A DNA stretch of 36,690 nt from Iodidimonas nitroreducens (GCA_000710935.1 BAYV01000017.1:1-36690), one strand, 5' to 3'; positions 1-8,110 are shown, numbered from the stretch's first letter. Numbers and translations are program-made. The notes: a model not told the origin generated them from the sequence alone.

Positions 1-373
1 CCGCCGCCACCGCCGCCGGGCCGTGCAAAAGCCGGGTGGCGCTGTCGGTGATTTCGGTCAATAAAGGCAGCAGCCGGGCTTCCCCCAGATGGTTCAAGGC
101 TGCCGCATAAAGTTCAGACTGAACCGTCTGTTCGCGCTGCCACCAACTTTGCGACCAATCGCTGCGCTCTGCCGCCGCCCGGGCATCCGCCCAATCGGCA
201 ATCCAAAAGAGTACGCAATCTGTGAAGCCCAAGCCCTTCAGATAGGCCAGCGCCGTTGTCGTCTCGCCCTTGGTGGGGGGCTCCCCCACAGCGGCAAACC
301 ACGAAGCCGCCTCCATATCGCTGATCAGCCCCCGCACGATTGCGTGCCCCCTCTCTGCGGCCAAAGCGTTCAT
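1..373 (-). CDS. Unrecognised protein, last visible gene of the aromatic operon (partial)
   Basis: The reading frame opens with ATG at 373 and stays open for about 124 codons to the window edge, so its C-terminus is missing. The start shares an ATGA with the stop of the upstream dioxygenase gene (4-nt overlap), which implies translational coupling. The visible part begins MNALAAERGHAIVRG and is rich in Ala, Trp and acidic residues, with a WIADWADARAAAE stretch and an SWWQRE motif. I see no signal peptide, membrane segment or nucleotide-binding loop. I do not recognise the family. Position suggests a role after or beside ring cleavage, but it does not look like a fumarylacetoacetase-type hydrolase or a GST-type maleylpyruvate isomerase in the part that is visible. 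The function is unknown. Confidence 0.75.
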   Translation of the reverse strand, partial: MNALAAERGHAIVRGLISDMEAASWFAAVGEPPTKGETTTALAYLKGLGFTDCVLFWIADWADARAAAERSDWSQSWWQREQTVQSELYAAALNHLGEARLLPLLTEITDSATRLLHGPAAVAA

Positions 374-1434
374 GGATGCGCCTCGTCCATGCGATCTTCC
401 CGCCACAGGCCCAGCTTTTGCTGCACCCCGCGATCAGAATAGCTGAACAGCACGCTGTCATCCTCGGCATGATGGGTCACCGGCACCCAGGTGGGCACCA
501 CAAACAGATCATTCGGCCCCCAATCGAAGCGCTGATCGCCGATCAGGCTGTGGCCGCGCCCTTCAACACACACAAAAACCGCACTATCGGTGCTGCGATA
601 GGGCTTGCTGGCAAAGCCGCTCGGCAAAAGCTGCAAAAAGGTGGCGATGGTGGGCATGGCAAAATCGCCGGTGCCCGGATGCACATATTTCTGCTTGATC
701 CCATGGCAGGGATCGACAACACCGGCAGCACGCAATTTTTCCAGAACCAATCGGCTGCGGGCATAGGGATAATTGAACACTGGCGAAGTGGAAAAGGCCG
801 CTGCCTCATAATCCACCGGCAAAAGACCGCTGCCAAAGCGCGCCGGGGCATCGTTTTCAGGCTTGGTCAAGGCCTGACGATCTTCGGTCCCTTGTTCGGC
901 AAAGCTTGCATTCATGAAATATACCAAAGGGATATCTAGACCATCGAGCCAGATCATCGGCTGATCGGTTTCATTGCCATGATCATGCCATGTCCAGCTT
1001 GGGGTGATCACGAAATCCCCCCGCTCCATGATCGTGCGTTCGCCATTCACACTGGTAAAAGCGCCGCTGCCCTCCAGAACAAAGCGCAGGGCCGATTGTG
1101 TATGGCGATGGGCCGGGGCCACATCACCGGGCAGCACAAGCTGAATGGCGGCATAAAGGGTGGGGGTAATCCGCGATTCCCCCGGCCAGGCCGGATTTTC
1201 AAGGATCAGGGCCCGGCGCTCGGCCTCTTTGGCGGTGATCAGATCGCCCGCTTCCATCAGATAGCGCCGCACATCGGCATAAGCCCAATGGGCCGCCGCC
1301 ATCTCCGGCCTTGGCTGGGGGGTGACAAGATCGTGCAGAACCGTCCACAGGGCAGAAATATTGCGCCCCTTCAGCCGCCCATAGAAATCTTCGCGGGCGG
1401 CGGCCAGATCATTTTTATGCGCCGAGCCGTTCAT
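370..1434 (-). CDS. Gentisate 1,2-dioxygenase-like bicupin ring-cleavage enzyme
   Basis: This 354-residue protein has the two-cupin layout and length of gentisate 1,2-dioxygenases, which use Fe(II) and O2 to open gentisate to maleylpyruvate in the cytoplasm. The N-terminal cupin shows APAHRHTQSALRFVLEG with H109 and H111, and a third ligand H150 in WTWHDHG. The 2- and 39-residue spacings match the H/H/H triad I recall for the E. coli enzyme. The C-terminal cupin (GRGHSLIGDQRFDWG, about residues 285-330) lacks a clear triad, as is usual. The ATG at 1434 follows AAGGGA at good distance, 36 bases after the oxygenase gene. Salicylate 1,2-dioxygenase and 1-hydroxy-2-naphthoate dioxygenase belong to the same family, so the substrate is inferred, not proven. 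Confidence 0.88.
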   Translation of the reverse strand: MNGSAHKNDLAAAREDFYGRLKGRNISALWTVLHDLVTPQPRPEMAAAHWAYADVRRYLMEAGDLITAKEAERRALILENPAWPGESRITPTLYAAIQLVLPGDVAPAHRHTQSALRFVLEGSGAFTSVNGERTIMERGDFVITPSWTWHDHGNETDQPMIWLDGLDIPLVYFMNASFAEQGTEDRQALTKPENDAPARFGSGLLPVDYEAAAFSTSPVFNYPYARSRLVLEKLRAAGVVDPCHGIKQKYVHPGTGDFAMPTIATFLQLLPSGFASKPYRSTDSAVFVCVEGRGHSLIGDQRFDWGPNDLFVVPTWVPVTHHAEDDSVLFSYSDRGVQQKLGLWREDRMDEAHP

Positions 1435-1470
1435 GGCACGATCCCTTTCATCACGCCGATTGACGCCAGA

Positions 1471-2184
1471 TTACGCCGCTTGTGAAACGTCGGGCAATTC
1501 CAGCCCCAATTCATCAACCAGCGCCTGCGCCCGATTGAGATAATCCGCCCGCATATCTTCATTCTTGCGTAATTTAATGCCCCATTTGCGGAAAATCTCG
1601 TTGTTTTTGGATTTATCCCGCCCAAAAAAGCCCGGCAAAACAGGGAAATAATCATTGATCGCCTGCTGAATGGCTGCTTTGCCCTCAGGCGTGCGGATCA
1701 TTTCACTGGTAAATTCCTTTCCGAAATCAGCATGAAATTTTTCTTCCGGCATGGTGGCCCGGGCCAGATTGCGCAAAGGATGGAAGGTGCAATGCAGCAG
1801 ATCTTCCACCTGCAAAATTTCCGCCAGATCGGCCAAAAGCTTGATGACGCAGAATTCCGCCCAGTTTTTCAAAGGATATTCAAAAATCGACAGGGGCTTT
1901 TTATCGCCGCCGGGCATCAGTTCAGCTTCCGACATGCCAAGCTTCTGGCCCAGTTCCTTGAACCTTACATGATGGCCATATTCTTCCATGGCCACCCGGC
2001 AGGTGAGCCATTTGGCATAGGGCGTGGGGGCAAGGGCAATGGCCGGCTCATCAAAAACCTGCGCGCCATAAAGTTCATTGATGGCATGGCTGCGGACCAG
2101 CTTTTTGATCGCGTCTTTATATTCATCGGCCTGATCGGCAAAATCTTCGATCGTTTTCACAGCAGCAATATCAGATGTGCTCAT
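1471..2184 (-). CDS. PaaA-like di-iron (ferritin-fold) aromatic-CoA oxygenase
   Basis: This 237-residue, largely helical protein resembles the PaaA/PaaC family of ring-1,2-phenylacetyl-CoA epoxidase. A complete set of di-iron ligands is visible: E37 (NELYG), the ExxH motif E68-H71 (MEEYGHH), an acidic residue around E122 and a second ExxH, E148-H151 (PEEKFH). Unlike structural PaaC it is therefore probably catalytic. Known family members activate O2 to epoxidise or hydroxylate aromatic-CoA thioesters, taking electrons from a reductase. The reductase is two genes upstream. A longer frame runs to 2322, but ATG 2184 has an AAGGA box seven bases upstream and starts 4 bases after the SDR stop, so I chose it. 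No separate PaaC, PaaB or PaaD subunit is present, so it may work alone. Substrate is inferred: a CoA ester made by the nearby ligase. Confidence 0.78.
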   Translation of the reverse strand: MSTSDIAAVKTIEDFADQADEYKDAIKKLVRSHAINELYGAQVFDEPAIALAPTPYAKWLTCRVAMEEYGHHVRFKELGQKLGMSEAELMPGGDKKPLSIFEYPLKNWAEFCVIKLLADLAEILQVEDLLHCTFHPLRNLARATMPEEKFHADFGKEFTSEMIRTPEGKAAIQQAINDYFPVLPGFFGRDKSKNNEIFRKWGIKLRKNEDMRADYLNRAQALVDELGLELPDVSQAA

Positions 2185-2188
2185 GGTG

Positions 2189-3157
2189 CTATCCTTGGAT
2201 GATGGGGTCGGTGTTGAAAGCATCGAGATCGGATTGAATGGCAAAATAATGCTCGGAAAAATTCGTGGCCGCAGCCGATGCCAGGCCCTGCTCGTCCCAT
2301 GGCTGATCCTGGGCAATGGCATGGGCGATGGGGCGCGGCTGGCTCATCAAAAACACATCGCCGCCCCGCACCCCGATCAATTGGCCACTGATACCGGCCC
2401 CCAGATCAGAGGCGAGCCAGGCACAGGCCACCGCCACCGGCTGAGCGGGAAGCTGCAGGGCCCGGGCGCGATATTCCTTTAAAAGATCGGTCACGGGCGG
2501 CAGGCTTTCGGTCACCCGGGTGGCGGCAAAGGGCATGATGGCATTTGCCGTGATGCCTGCGCGTTCAAGCTCCAGCGCCTGAACCCGGGTCAATCCCAGC
2601 AATCCCGCCTTGGCACTCGCATAGGCCGAAACGCCGAAATTGCCGTAAAATGCCGCGGATGAAACCATATTAATCAGCCGCCCGCCCGGGCGTCCGGCTT
2701 TTGCCTGTTCGCGCATTTTGGGGGTTGCGGCATGGGCCAGATAATAGGCCGCCGACAGATTGACCTGGAGCACGCGATCAAAATCCGCCGGATCGCCCTT
2801 GAAAATCATGGCATCGCGCAAGATGGCCGCATTATTCACCACAATATCAACCGCGCCAAATTGCGTGATGGCCAGATCCACCGCGCGGGCCGCAGCTTCG
2901 GGGCTGGCGATATCAATCTCCAAAGCCGCCAGCCGCGCGCCATCGGCCCCTTTGGCGATCAGGGCTTCGCGCTGCTGTTCGATCAGGCCCTTTTCAGGAT
3001 CGCGGCCATCGATGCCGGAGCCATCATCCACCAGCACAAGAGACGCGCCCAAGGCCGCAAAGCGTTCGGCCACCGCAAAGCCAATGCCCCGCCCGGCCCC
3101 GGTGATGATCGCCACACGCCCGGCTAAAAGGCCATCCGATTGCAGATCATCGGTCAT
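2189..3157 (-). CDS. Short-chain dehydrogenase/reductase (SDR), long C-terminal tail
   Basis: This is a classical SDR with the cofactor loop TGAGRGIG (19-26), NNAA (108-111) and the catalytic set S166/S167, Y179 and K183 in SAYASAK. At 322 residues it is about 60 longer than the usual 250-270. The extra length lies in the C-terminal tail and in an insert after the second beta strand (DDGSGIDGRDPEKG). Both are reminiscent of multifunctional-enzyme-type hydroxyacyl-CoA dehydrogenases. The start ATG shares its A with the stop of the reductase gene (TGATG), and GGAGA lies upstream, so the two are coupled. Sitting between the reductase and the oxygenase, it may oxidise a dihydrodiol-, enol- or hydroxyacyl-CoA intermediate. 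That role is inferred; the SDR assignment is sure. Confidence 0.9.
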   Translation of the reverse strand: MTDDLQSDGLLAGRVAIITGAGRGIGFAVAERFAALGASLVLVDDGSGIDGRDPEKGLIEQQREALIAKGADGARLAALEIDIASPEAAARAVDLAITQFGAVDIVVNNAAILRDAMIFKGDPADFDRVLQVNLSAAYYLAHAATPKMREQAKAGRPGGRLINMVSSAAFYGNFGVSAYASAKAGLLGLTRVQALELERAGITANAIMPFAATRVTESLPPVTDLLKEYRARALQLPAQPVAVACAWLASDLGAGISGQLIGVRGGDVFLMSQPRPIAHAIAQDQPWDEQGLASAAATNFSEHYFAIQSDLDAFNTDPIIQG

Positions 3158-4224
3158 CAGATCGTCTCCTTTTCGAGATCAGCCTTTTTAAGATCGGCTT
3201 CAGAATAAAAAGCATCGGCATGAATGGCATTGGGGGCGATCCCCAGATCGGGCAATAGCCGCTCCGCCGCTTCCACCATCGGCGGTGGCCCGGCCAGATA
3301 GGCGGTGAACCCTTCCAATGTGCCGCTGGGCGATAGATGCGGCAGGTCTTCTTTTACGATATCGGTAACAAGGCCAAAGCGCCGCTGCGCCGCCTTCAGC
3401 ACGGCATCAGAAGGTGCGGATAAAACCGGGGTGAAATGGAAATGGGGATGGGCCGCGCATAAGCCTTCAAAATGATCGACAAGATAAAGATCGCGTTCAT
3501 CGCGGACGCCAAAATAAAAATGCACCGGTTCGGCCCAGCCCAGTTTTGCGGCCCTATCGATGATCGATTTGATCGGCGAAAGCCCCGAACCCCCCGCAAT
3601 CGCCAAGATGGGGCCACGGCGTTCCTCGCGCAGGGCAGCGGTGCCCGATGGGCCCTTCACCCGCACCTGATCCCCCGGCTGCAGGTGATCGGCCAGATAG
3701 CGGCTGGCCCGGCCATCGGACAGAATCCGCACATAAAATTCAAGGAAATCATCATCGGGCTGGCTGGCCATCGACCAGCTTCGGGCTGGCTGATCGGGCA
3801 AGGCAACATCGGCAAATTGCCCCGGCGTAAAGGTAAAGGGCCCGCCCGAAAGGATGGAAAGGCGCAAGCTCATAATATCATGGGTGAGAGGGGTGATGGC
3901 TTTCACCTCGCAGGCCATATCGCGCATGGGATGCACCATCTGATCATCTTCATCAGCCAGTTCGATTTCACAATCGCTCCAGGGCACAGCCCGGCAGGCC
4001 AGAATGAAGCCGCGCTTTTCTTCATCGGCGCTCAAAGCAAATTCCGAAAATGGCGACATTTCCACCTCGCCCGAAAGCAACCGGCATTTGCAGGTGCCGC
4101 AATTACCCGAGCGGCAGCTATGGGGGAACGGTCCCCCGGCCAGCATGGCGGCATCCAGGATCGTGCGCCCCATCTCAACAGAGATCGGTTCATCCCGGTC
4201 CTTGATCGAAACAGTGAAATTCAT
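3157..4224 (-). CDS. Ferredoxin-NAD(P)H oxidoreductase, electron supplier for the oxygenase
   Basis: This 355-residue protein has a plant-type [2Fe-2S] domain at the N-terminus (C37-x4-C42-x2-C45-x31-C77), followed by an FAD domain with RSWS at 148-151 and an NAD(P) domain with AIAGGSGLSP at about 208-217. Ferredoxin-first order is that of BenC, XylZ and MmoC-type reductases, whereas PaaE carries its ferredoxin at the C-terminus. It passes electrons from NAD(P)H to an oxygenase, here most likely the PaaA-like protein. It is the first gene of the operon. ATG 4224 fits the family's beginning (NFTVSIKDRDEP); the open frame upstream to 4329 encodes nothing family-like. An AAAGG sits 11 bases before the ATG. 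Confidence 0.9.
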   Translation of the reverse strand: MNFTVSIKDRDEPISVEMGRTILDAAMLAGGPFPHSCRSGNCGTCKCRLLSGEVEMSPFSEFALSADEEKRGFILACRAVPWSDCEIELADEDDQMVHPMRDMACEVKAITPLTHDIMSLRLSILSGGPFTFTPGQFADVALPDQPARSWSMASQPDDDFLEFYVRILSDGRASRYLADHLQPGDQVRVKGPSGTAALREERRGPILAIAGGSGLSPIKSIIDRAAKLGWAEPVHFYFGVRDERDLYLVDHFEGLCAAHPHFHFTPVLSAPSDAVLKAAQRRFGLVTDIVKEDLPHLSPSGTLEGFTAYLAGPPPMVEAAERLLPDLGIAPNAIHADAFYSEADLKKADLEKETI

Positions 4225-4599
4225 GTGGCACACAACCTTTCGGGTGATCCGCGCAACCGGATGTGATTTTAAAATCCATCGCTTCCAAATTGCAGATGCA
4301 ACGGTGTCAGGGGATGGCGGCCCTGTCAAGCAATTGTATGGGTTACAAACAATATAATTTCACATAACTTTCTTAGGTTTCTGACAAATCATGTGCATAT
4401 ATAAAAAGTTACACATGATTTGTCCGGCGTATGATGGCGGGATATCACAAAATGTTGAACACTAGATCGCAAAGAAATGCGCGCCCCTGCCGCAAGGCGC
4501 TTGGCAAGATTATATTGTAAGGTATAATGACAAATAATGATCTGTCCAAGCGATCAGCCAAAGCCCATGAAAGCCTGACCACCAAAAGGAGCAACCGCT
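4225..4599. other. AT-rich divergent promoter region
   Basis: This 375-base gap separates the aromatic operon (minus) from the OsmC gene (plus) and holds no convincing gene. It is clearly more AT-rich than its flanks and contains a TATATAAAAA stretch and the large inverted repeat at 4384-4423. It most likely carries the promoters of both units. I could not place -35/-10 pairs with confidence. Confidence 0.7.
4384..4423. promoter_or_regulatory. Perfect 12-bp inverted repeat, candidate operator
   Basis: ACAAATCATGTG (4384-4395) is repeated in exact inverted form as CACATGATTTGT (4412-4423) around a 16-base AT-rich spacer. The half-site centres are 28 bp apart. It lies 160-200 bp upstream of both divergent start codons. 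No T-run follows on either strand, so it is not an intrinsic terminator. The local MarR protein is the obvious candidate binder, although MarR sites are usually shorter palindromes; two dimers or a looped site would fit the spacing. I saw no second copy near 6288-6454. Confidence 0.6.
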
Positions 4600-5802
4600 T
4601 TGAAATCCATTCAGACGATGAACATGCCCCTTGCCTGCCCCGTGGCGCTGCCGGTGGATGGGCTGGAGCCATGGATGAGCGGATCATCATCTGCCAGCAC
4701 CCTTCATCTCCATACCGTGGCCGGGGCGATGGAAGGGATGCAGAAACAGGCGCTGGTGGTGGATGCGGCCAGCCAGCGCATCTGGAATTTTGCCTGTGAT
4801 GAGGGCCCCTATCTCAATGGCACCGATCTCGCCCCTTTTCCTTTGGCCTATTTCAACAGCGGCCTGGGATTTTCCCTCTTTTGCGAAATCGAAAACCTTG
4901 CCCATGCCCGCGGGGTGCGGCTTGATGATCTGGAGCTTTGCCTTGATAGCTTTTACGGCATGGAGGGTTCAGCCCTTAAAGGCACCATGACCGGCAGCGC
5001 CCTGCCGCCGGTTCTGGCGATCAACGCCAAAACCGATCTGGATCGCCCTGCTTTGATGCAGCTTGTGGCCGATGCGGTTTCGGCCGCCCCCGCCAATGCC
5101 CTGCTGCGCGCGGCACTGGATAGCGAGTTTCTCGGCAGCCACAATGATCAGGCGCTGGAGGTCAAAGATTTAAACCGCATTGACGGCGCGTGCCTGCCCA
5201 ATCCCCAAGCCATCCTCGACAGCATCAAAGCCGATGATCGCGCCGATGTCCGCGATGATATCGTCACCAAGCTCAGCCAGACGGAAGCGGTTTTTGGCGT
5301 TGAGGGCGGGGCGGGCACCAGCCTTCAGGCGGATCAGAGCCGGCAATTGCATATTCGCGGGCTGATCCATCGCCGGTCCGATGGCCTGCTGGAAAACAAG
5401 GTGCAGCTTTATAAACCCATCGGCAGCGTTTTCCGCTTTTTGGGGGATAGCGCCCCGCAATTTGGCGGCACCGGTCGGGCGCCATCGGGGCTCGCCTATT
5501 TATCGGCAGGGCTGGCTTTTTGTTACCTTACCCAGATCGGGCGCTTTGCCCATATCAAGAAACTGCCGCTCAGCCATTATAGCCTGCATCAGGATACCCG
5601 CTTCAGCCTGCCCGGCGCTTCATCGGGCACAATGGAAGTGGCGAGCGCTAAAGCCGTGCAAAGCCATGTGCATATCCGATCCGATGCCCCCGATGCGGAG
5701 ATCGCCCATCTGATGATCATGGCCGAGCAAACCTGCTTTTTGCACGCCGCCTGCCGCACCGCCCTGAAGCTGAAAATCCGGGTCCAACCACTGGCCGGAT
5801 AG
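4600..5802 (+). CDS. Double-domain OsmC/Ohr-like protein
   Basis: This 400-residue protein seems to consist of two OsmC-like halves, about twice the usual 140-180 residues. OsmC/Ohr proteins reduce organic peroxides with two cysteines at opposite ends of buried helices. In the second half both are plausible: LAFCYLTQ near residue 307 and QTCFLHAACR near 377-383. In the first half I see only FSLFCEIENLA near 96 and no partner in the matching helix (LVADAVSAAPANALL), so that half may be non-catalytic. The start is a TTG preceded by AAGGAG at ideal spacing; the next ATG (4618) is too far from that box. Placed opposite the oxygenase operon, it may protect against peroxides made by oxygenase uncoupling, or handle a thioester. 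Both roles are inference. Confidence 0.75.
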   Translation: MKSIQTMNMPLACPVALPVDGLEPWMSGSSSASTLHLHTVAGAMEGMQKQALVVDAASQRIWNFACDEGPYLNGTDLAPFPLAYFNSGLGFSLFCEIENLAHARGVRLDDLELCLDSFYGMEGSALKGTMTGSALPPVLAINAKTDLDRPALMQLVADAVSAAPANALLRAALDSEFLGSHNDQALEVKDLNRIDGACLPNPQAILDSIKADDRADVRDDIVTKLSQTEAVFGVEGGAGTSLQADQSRQLHIRGLIHRRSDGLLENKVQLYKPIGSVFRFLGDSAPQFGGTGRAPSGLAYLSAGLAFCYLTQIGRFAHIKKLPLSHYSLHQDTRFSLPGASSGTMEVASAKAVQSHVHIRSDAPDAEIAHLMIMAEQTCFLHAACRTALKLKIRVQPLAG

Positions 5803-5831
5803 GGTCTTTAAGGCTCACCCCCCCCAGTTGA

Positions 5832-6287
5832 CTACCCATTGAATTTTTGCAGCAGGCTGCGCAGGCGGTCAAATTCAATGGCAGTCAGCTTTTGGGACAC
5901 ATCGGCTTCATGGGCACGGATGGCAGGGATCAACTGATCAACAAAAGCATCCCCTGCCGCCGACAGGCTCAAGGAATAAGCCCGGCGATCCCCCGGGCGC
6001 GGATTGCGCACAATGAAATCGCGGCGCACCAGCCCTTCGATGGTTTGCCCTAAAGTCGCCCGCTCAACCTGCATGGCGCGGGCCAGATCGGATTGGGAAA
6101 TACCCGGATTATCGCGGATCAAAATCAACAGCCCGGCCTGCCCCGGGGTAATCTGCAGGGGGGCCAAAGATTCGCGGAAATGTTGAAATAATTTGACCTG
6201 TGCCAAGCGCAGGCGAAAACCGAATAAATCGTCAAGACTTGAAAAATCAAGTGTCTGCGCTTTTTTCCGCACCTGTTTCGGCGGCAT
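5832..6287 (-). CDS. MarR-family transcriptional regulator
   Basis: This 151-residue winged-helix protein has the family pattern: a dimerisation helix, then ITPGQAGLLILIRDNPGIS, the recognition helix region SDLARAMQVERATLGQTI, the wing (RNPRPGDRRAYSLSLS) and a C-terminal dimerisation helix. MarR proteins of aromatic clusters often repress until an acyl-CoA or phenolic ligand binds. It is divergent from the CoA ligase with a gap of about 167 bases, the usual set-up for control of that gene and itself. A GTG at 6302 is in frame, but ATG 6287 has AAGGA six bases upstream and is preferred. Its stop lies 29 bases from the stop of the OsmC gene. Confidence 0.92.
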   Translation of the reverse strand: MPPKQVRKKAQTLDFSSLDDLFGFRLRLAQVKLFQHFRESLAPLQITPGQAGLLILIRDNPGISQSDLARAMQVERATLGQTIEGLVRRDFIVRNPRPGDRRAYSLSLSAAGDAFVDQLIPAIRAHEADVSQKLTAIEFDRLRSLLQKFNG

Positions 6288-6454
6288 TCCCGATCCTTCC
6301 ACGCCATGATCATCTCAACAACCATCATAGGCAAATGCCCAAAAGTCGCAAGCAGGCCGTGCACTGAACCCGATGTGCATCTTGCCCAAATGCTTTTATC
6401 CCCATATCGTATCCCCACCGCTTTTATTTGTAAGGGCAGGAGACAATTTTCCCG

Positions 6455-8110
6455 ATGCACGCCCGCCCCACAGCTTTGGTTGATCCTTTTATACTCGATC
6501 GCTTGCCGCGCCCCCCTTTGGCCCCCGATCTGATCTATGATCTGCCGCATCTGCACTTCCCCCAAAAATTGAATGCGGGGCGCTTTTTGCTGGATGCGGC
6601 TTTTCAAAAAGCCAAGGGCGAGCCTTTGTGCCGCAGCGATGATCTGTGCTGGACCGCTGATGAACTAAACGAAAAGGCCTGTAGCCTCGCTGCCCTGCTG
6701 CAAAAAAAATACGGCCTTTTGCCGGGCCAGCGGGTGGTGCTGCGCAGCCCCAATAGCCCCTTTTTGATGGCCGCCCTTTTAGGCATTTTTCTGGCCGGGG
6801 GGATTGCCGTGCCGGGATCGCCCCTCCTCGGCCCTTCAGAATTGCACCATGTGCTCAGCAGCACCCGGCCCGCCCTTGTTTTATGCGGATCGGATCAGGA
6901 TCCCAATCTTGATATGGCCCGGCAAAAAGCAATGGCGAACAGCGCCACACCGCCCCTGAAGCTGATCCTTGATGCGGATCTGCTGATAGAAGCGGCCGCC
7001 TTTCGCCAAGATTTCACGGCCATCAACAGCATGGGCGATGATCCCGCGCTTATTTTATTCACCAGCGGCACCAGCGGGCGGCCCAAAGGCGCCGTGCACA
7101 GCCATAAGGCCATTGTCGCCCTCGCCCGGGGCTTTGGCGATCATCTTTTCGCGGCCGGGCCGGGGGATCTGGTTTTTGGCAGCCCATCCCTTGGTTTTGC
7201 TTATGGTTTTGGGCTTTTATTTGTCTGCCCACTGGCGGCGGGGGCCTGCTGCCTGTTATCGCCCGATGGCCGCCCTGATGCCCTTCTTGATGATCTGGTG
7301 CGCTATCGCCCAACGATCCTGGTCACCGTGCCCACGGTTTATTTGCGGCTGCTCGCCTCAAAAATAAGCTTGGCCTCAAAAACACATTTGCCCACAGCCA
7401 GCTTGCGGCGCTGTTTTTCTGCGGGCGAACCCCTGAGCCAGACCCTTGCCGAAAGCTGGGAAGCCCGCACCGGGGTGCCTGTTCTCGATCTTTTGGGCTC
7501 GACCGAAATGCTGGGGCCTTATATTGCATCCGATGAAACGAGCCGCATTCCGGGCTGTGCCGGGCGGGCGGTGCCGGGCTATGAACTGAAGCTTCTTGGC
7601 AAGGATGGCGCCGCGCTTCGGCCCGGCAGCACCGGTCGCCTTGCGGTGCGCGGGCCCACAGGCGCGCAGTTCCTCGATCCCCGCGATCAGGCGGGAGTGA
7701 TCAAGGATGGCTGGACCCTGACCGGCGATCTGTGCCGCCTTGATCTTGATGGGCGCATCTGGTTCAAGGGCCGGGCCGATGACATGATCTTGTCATCAGG
7801 CCATAGCATCGCCGCCATCGAGGTGGAAAGGGCGCTCATGAGCCACCCGGCGGTGGAGATGTGCGCAGTCACCGGCCTGCCCGATGCCGACCGAGGGCAG
7901 TTGGTAGCGGCTTTGGTGGTGCTGCGGCCTGATGATAGCGATCAGCAGGGCAAAACGGATGCCCGATCCCTGATCGATCATGTAAAAGCCTCCATCGCGC
8001 CCTATAAAGCGCCGCGCCGGATCGCTTTTGTTGAAAGCCTGCCGCGCACCCCATCGGGGAAGATCCGGCGCACGGCCCTTGGCTCAATGTTCGGTGATGA
8101 CATTCAATAA
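6455..8110 (+). CDS. Aromatic acid-CoA ligase (2-aminobenzoate/salicylate type)
   Basis: This 551-residue ANL-superfamily ligase has the phosphate loop LFTSGTSGRPKG (about 199-210), the A5-type motif LDLLGSTEM, the hinge TGDLCRLDLDGRIWFKGRADDM and the catalytic lysine region PSGKIRRTAL (about 534). It activates a carboxylic acid to acyl-AMP and then to acyl-CoA. The N-terminus (YDLPHLHFPQKLNAG) and VHSHKAIVALARGFGDHLF resemble 2-aminobenzoate-CoA and salicylate-CoA ligases as I remember them, more than fatty acyl-CoA ligases. With a gentisate-type dioxygenase nearby, salicylate is the attractive substrate; anthranilate or another benzoate remains possible. AGGAG lies about 12 bases before the ATG, rather far. 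The last 27 bases overlap the 3' end of the opposing ThDP gene. Confidence 0.85.
   Translation: MHARPTALVDPFILDRLPRPPLAPDLIYDLPHLHFPQKLNAGRFLLDAAFQKAKGEPLCRSDDLCWTADELNEKACSLAALLQKKYGLLPGQRVVLRSPNSPFLMAALLGIFLAGGIAVPGSPLLGPSELHHVLSSTRPALVLCGSDQDPNLDMARQKAMANSATPPLKLILDADLLIEAAAFRQDFTAINSMGDDPALILFTSGTSGRPKGAVHSHKAIVALARGFGDHLFAAGPGDLVFGSPSLGFAYGFGLLFVCPLAAGACCLLSPDGRPDALLDDLVRYRPTILVTVPTVYLRLLASKISLASKTHLPTASLRRCFSAGEPLSQTLAESWEARTGVPVLDLLGSTEMLGPYIASDETSRIPGCAGRAVPGYELKLLGKDGAALRPGSTGRLAVRGPTGAQFLDPRDQAGVIKDGWTLTGDLCRLDLDGRIWFKGRADDMILSSGHSIAAIEVERALMSHPAVEMCAVTGLPDADRGQLVAALVVLRPDDSDQQGKTDARSLIDHVKASIAPYKAPRRIAFVESLPRTPSGKIRRTALGSMFGDDIQ

Noticed and set aside
114-470. Minus-strand frame of 118 codons across the end of the dioxygenase gene
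   Set aside because: It runs out of frame through the coupled gene that starts at 373; its composition is Arg/Gly/Cys-rich as expected of a shadow.
4384-4423. Inverted repeat read as an intrinsic terminator
   Set aside because: No T-run follows on either strand and it lies between divergent genes, so an operator is more likely.
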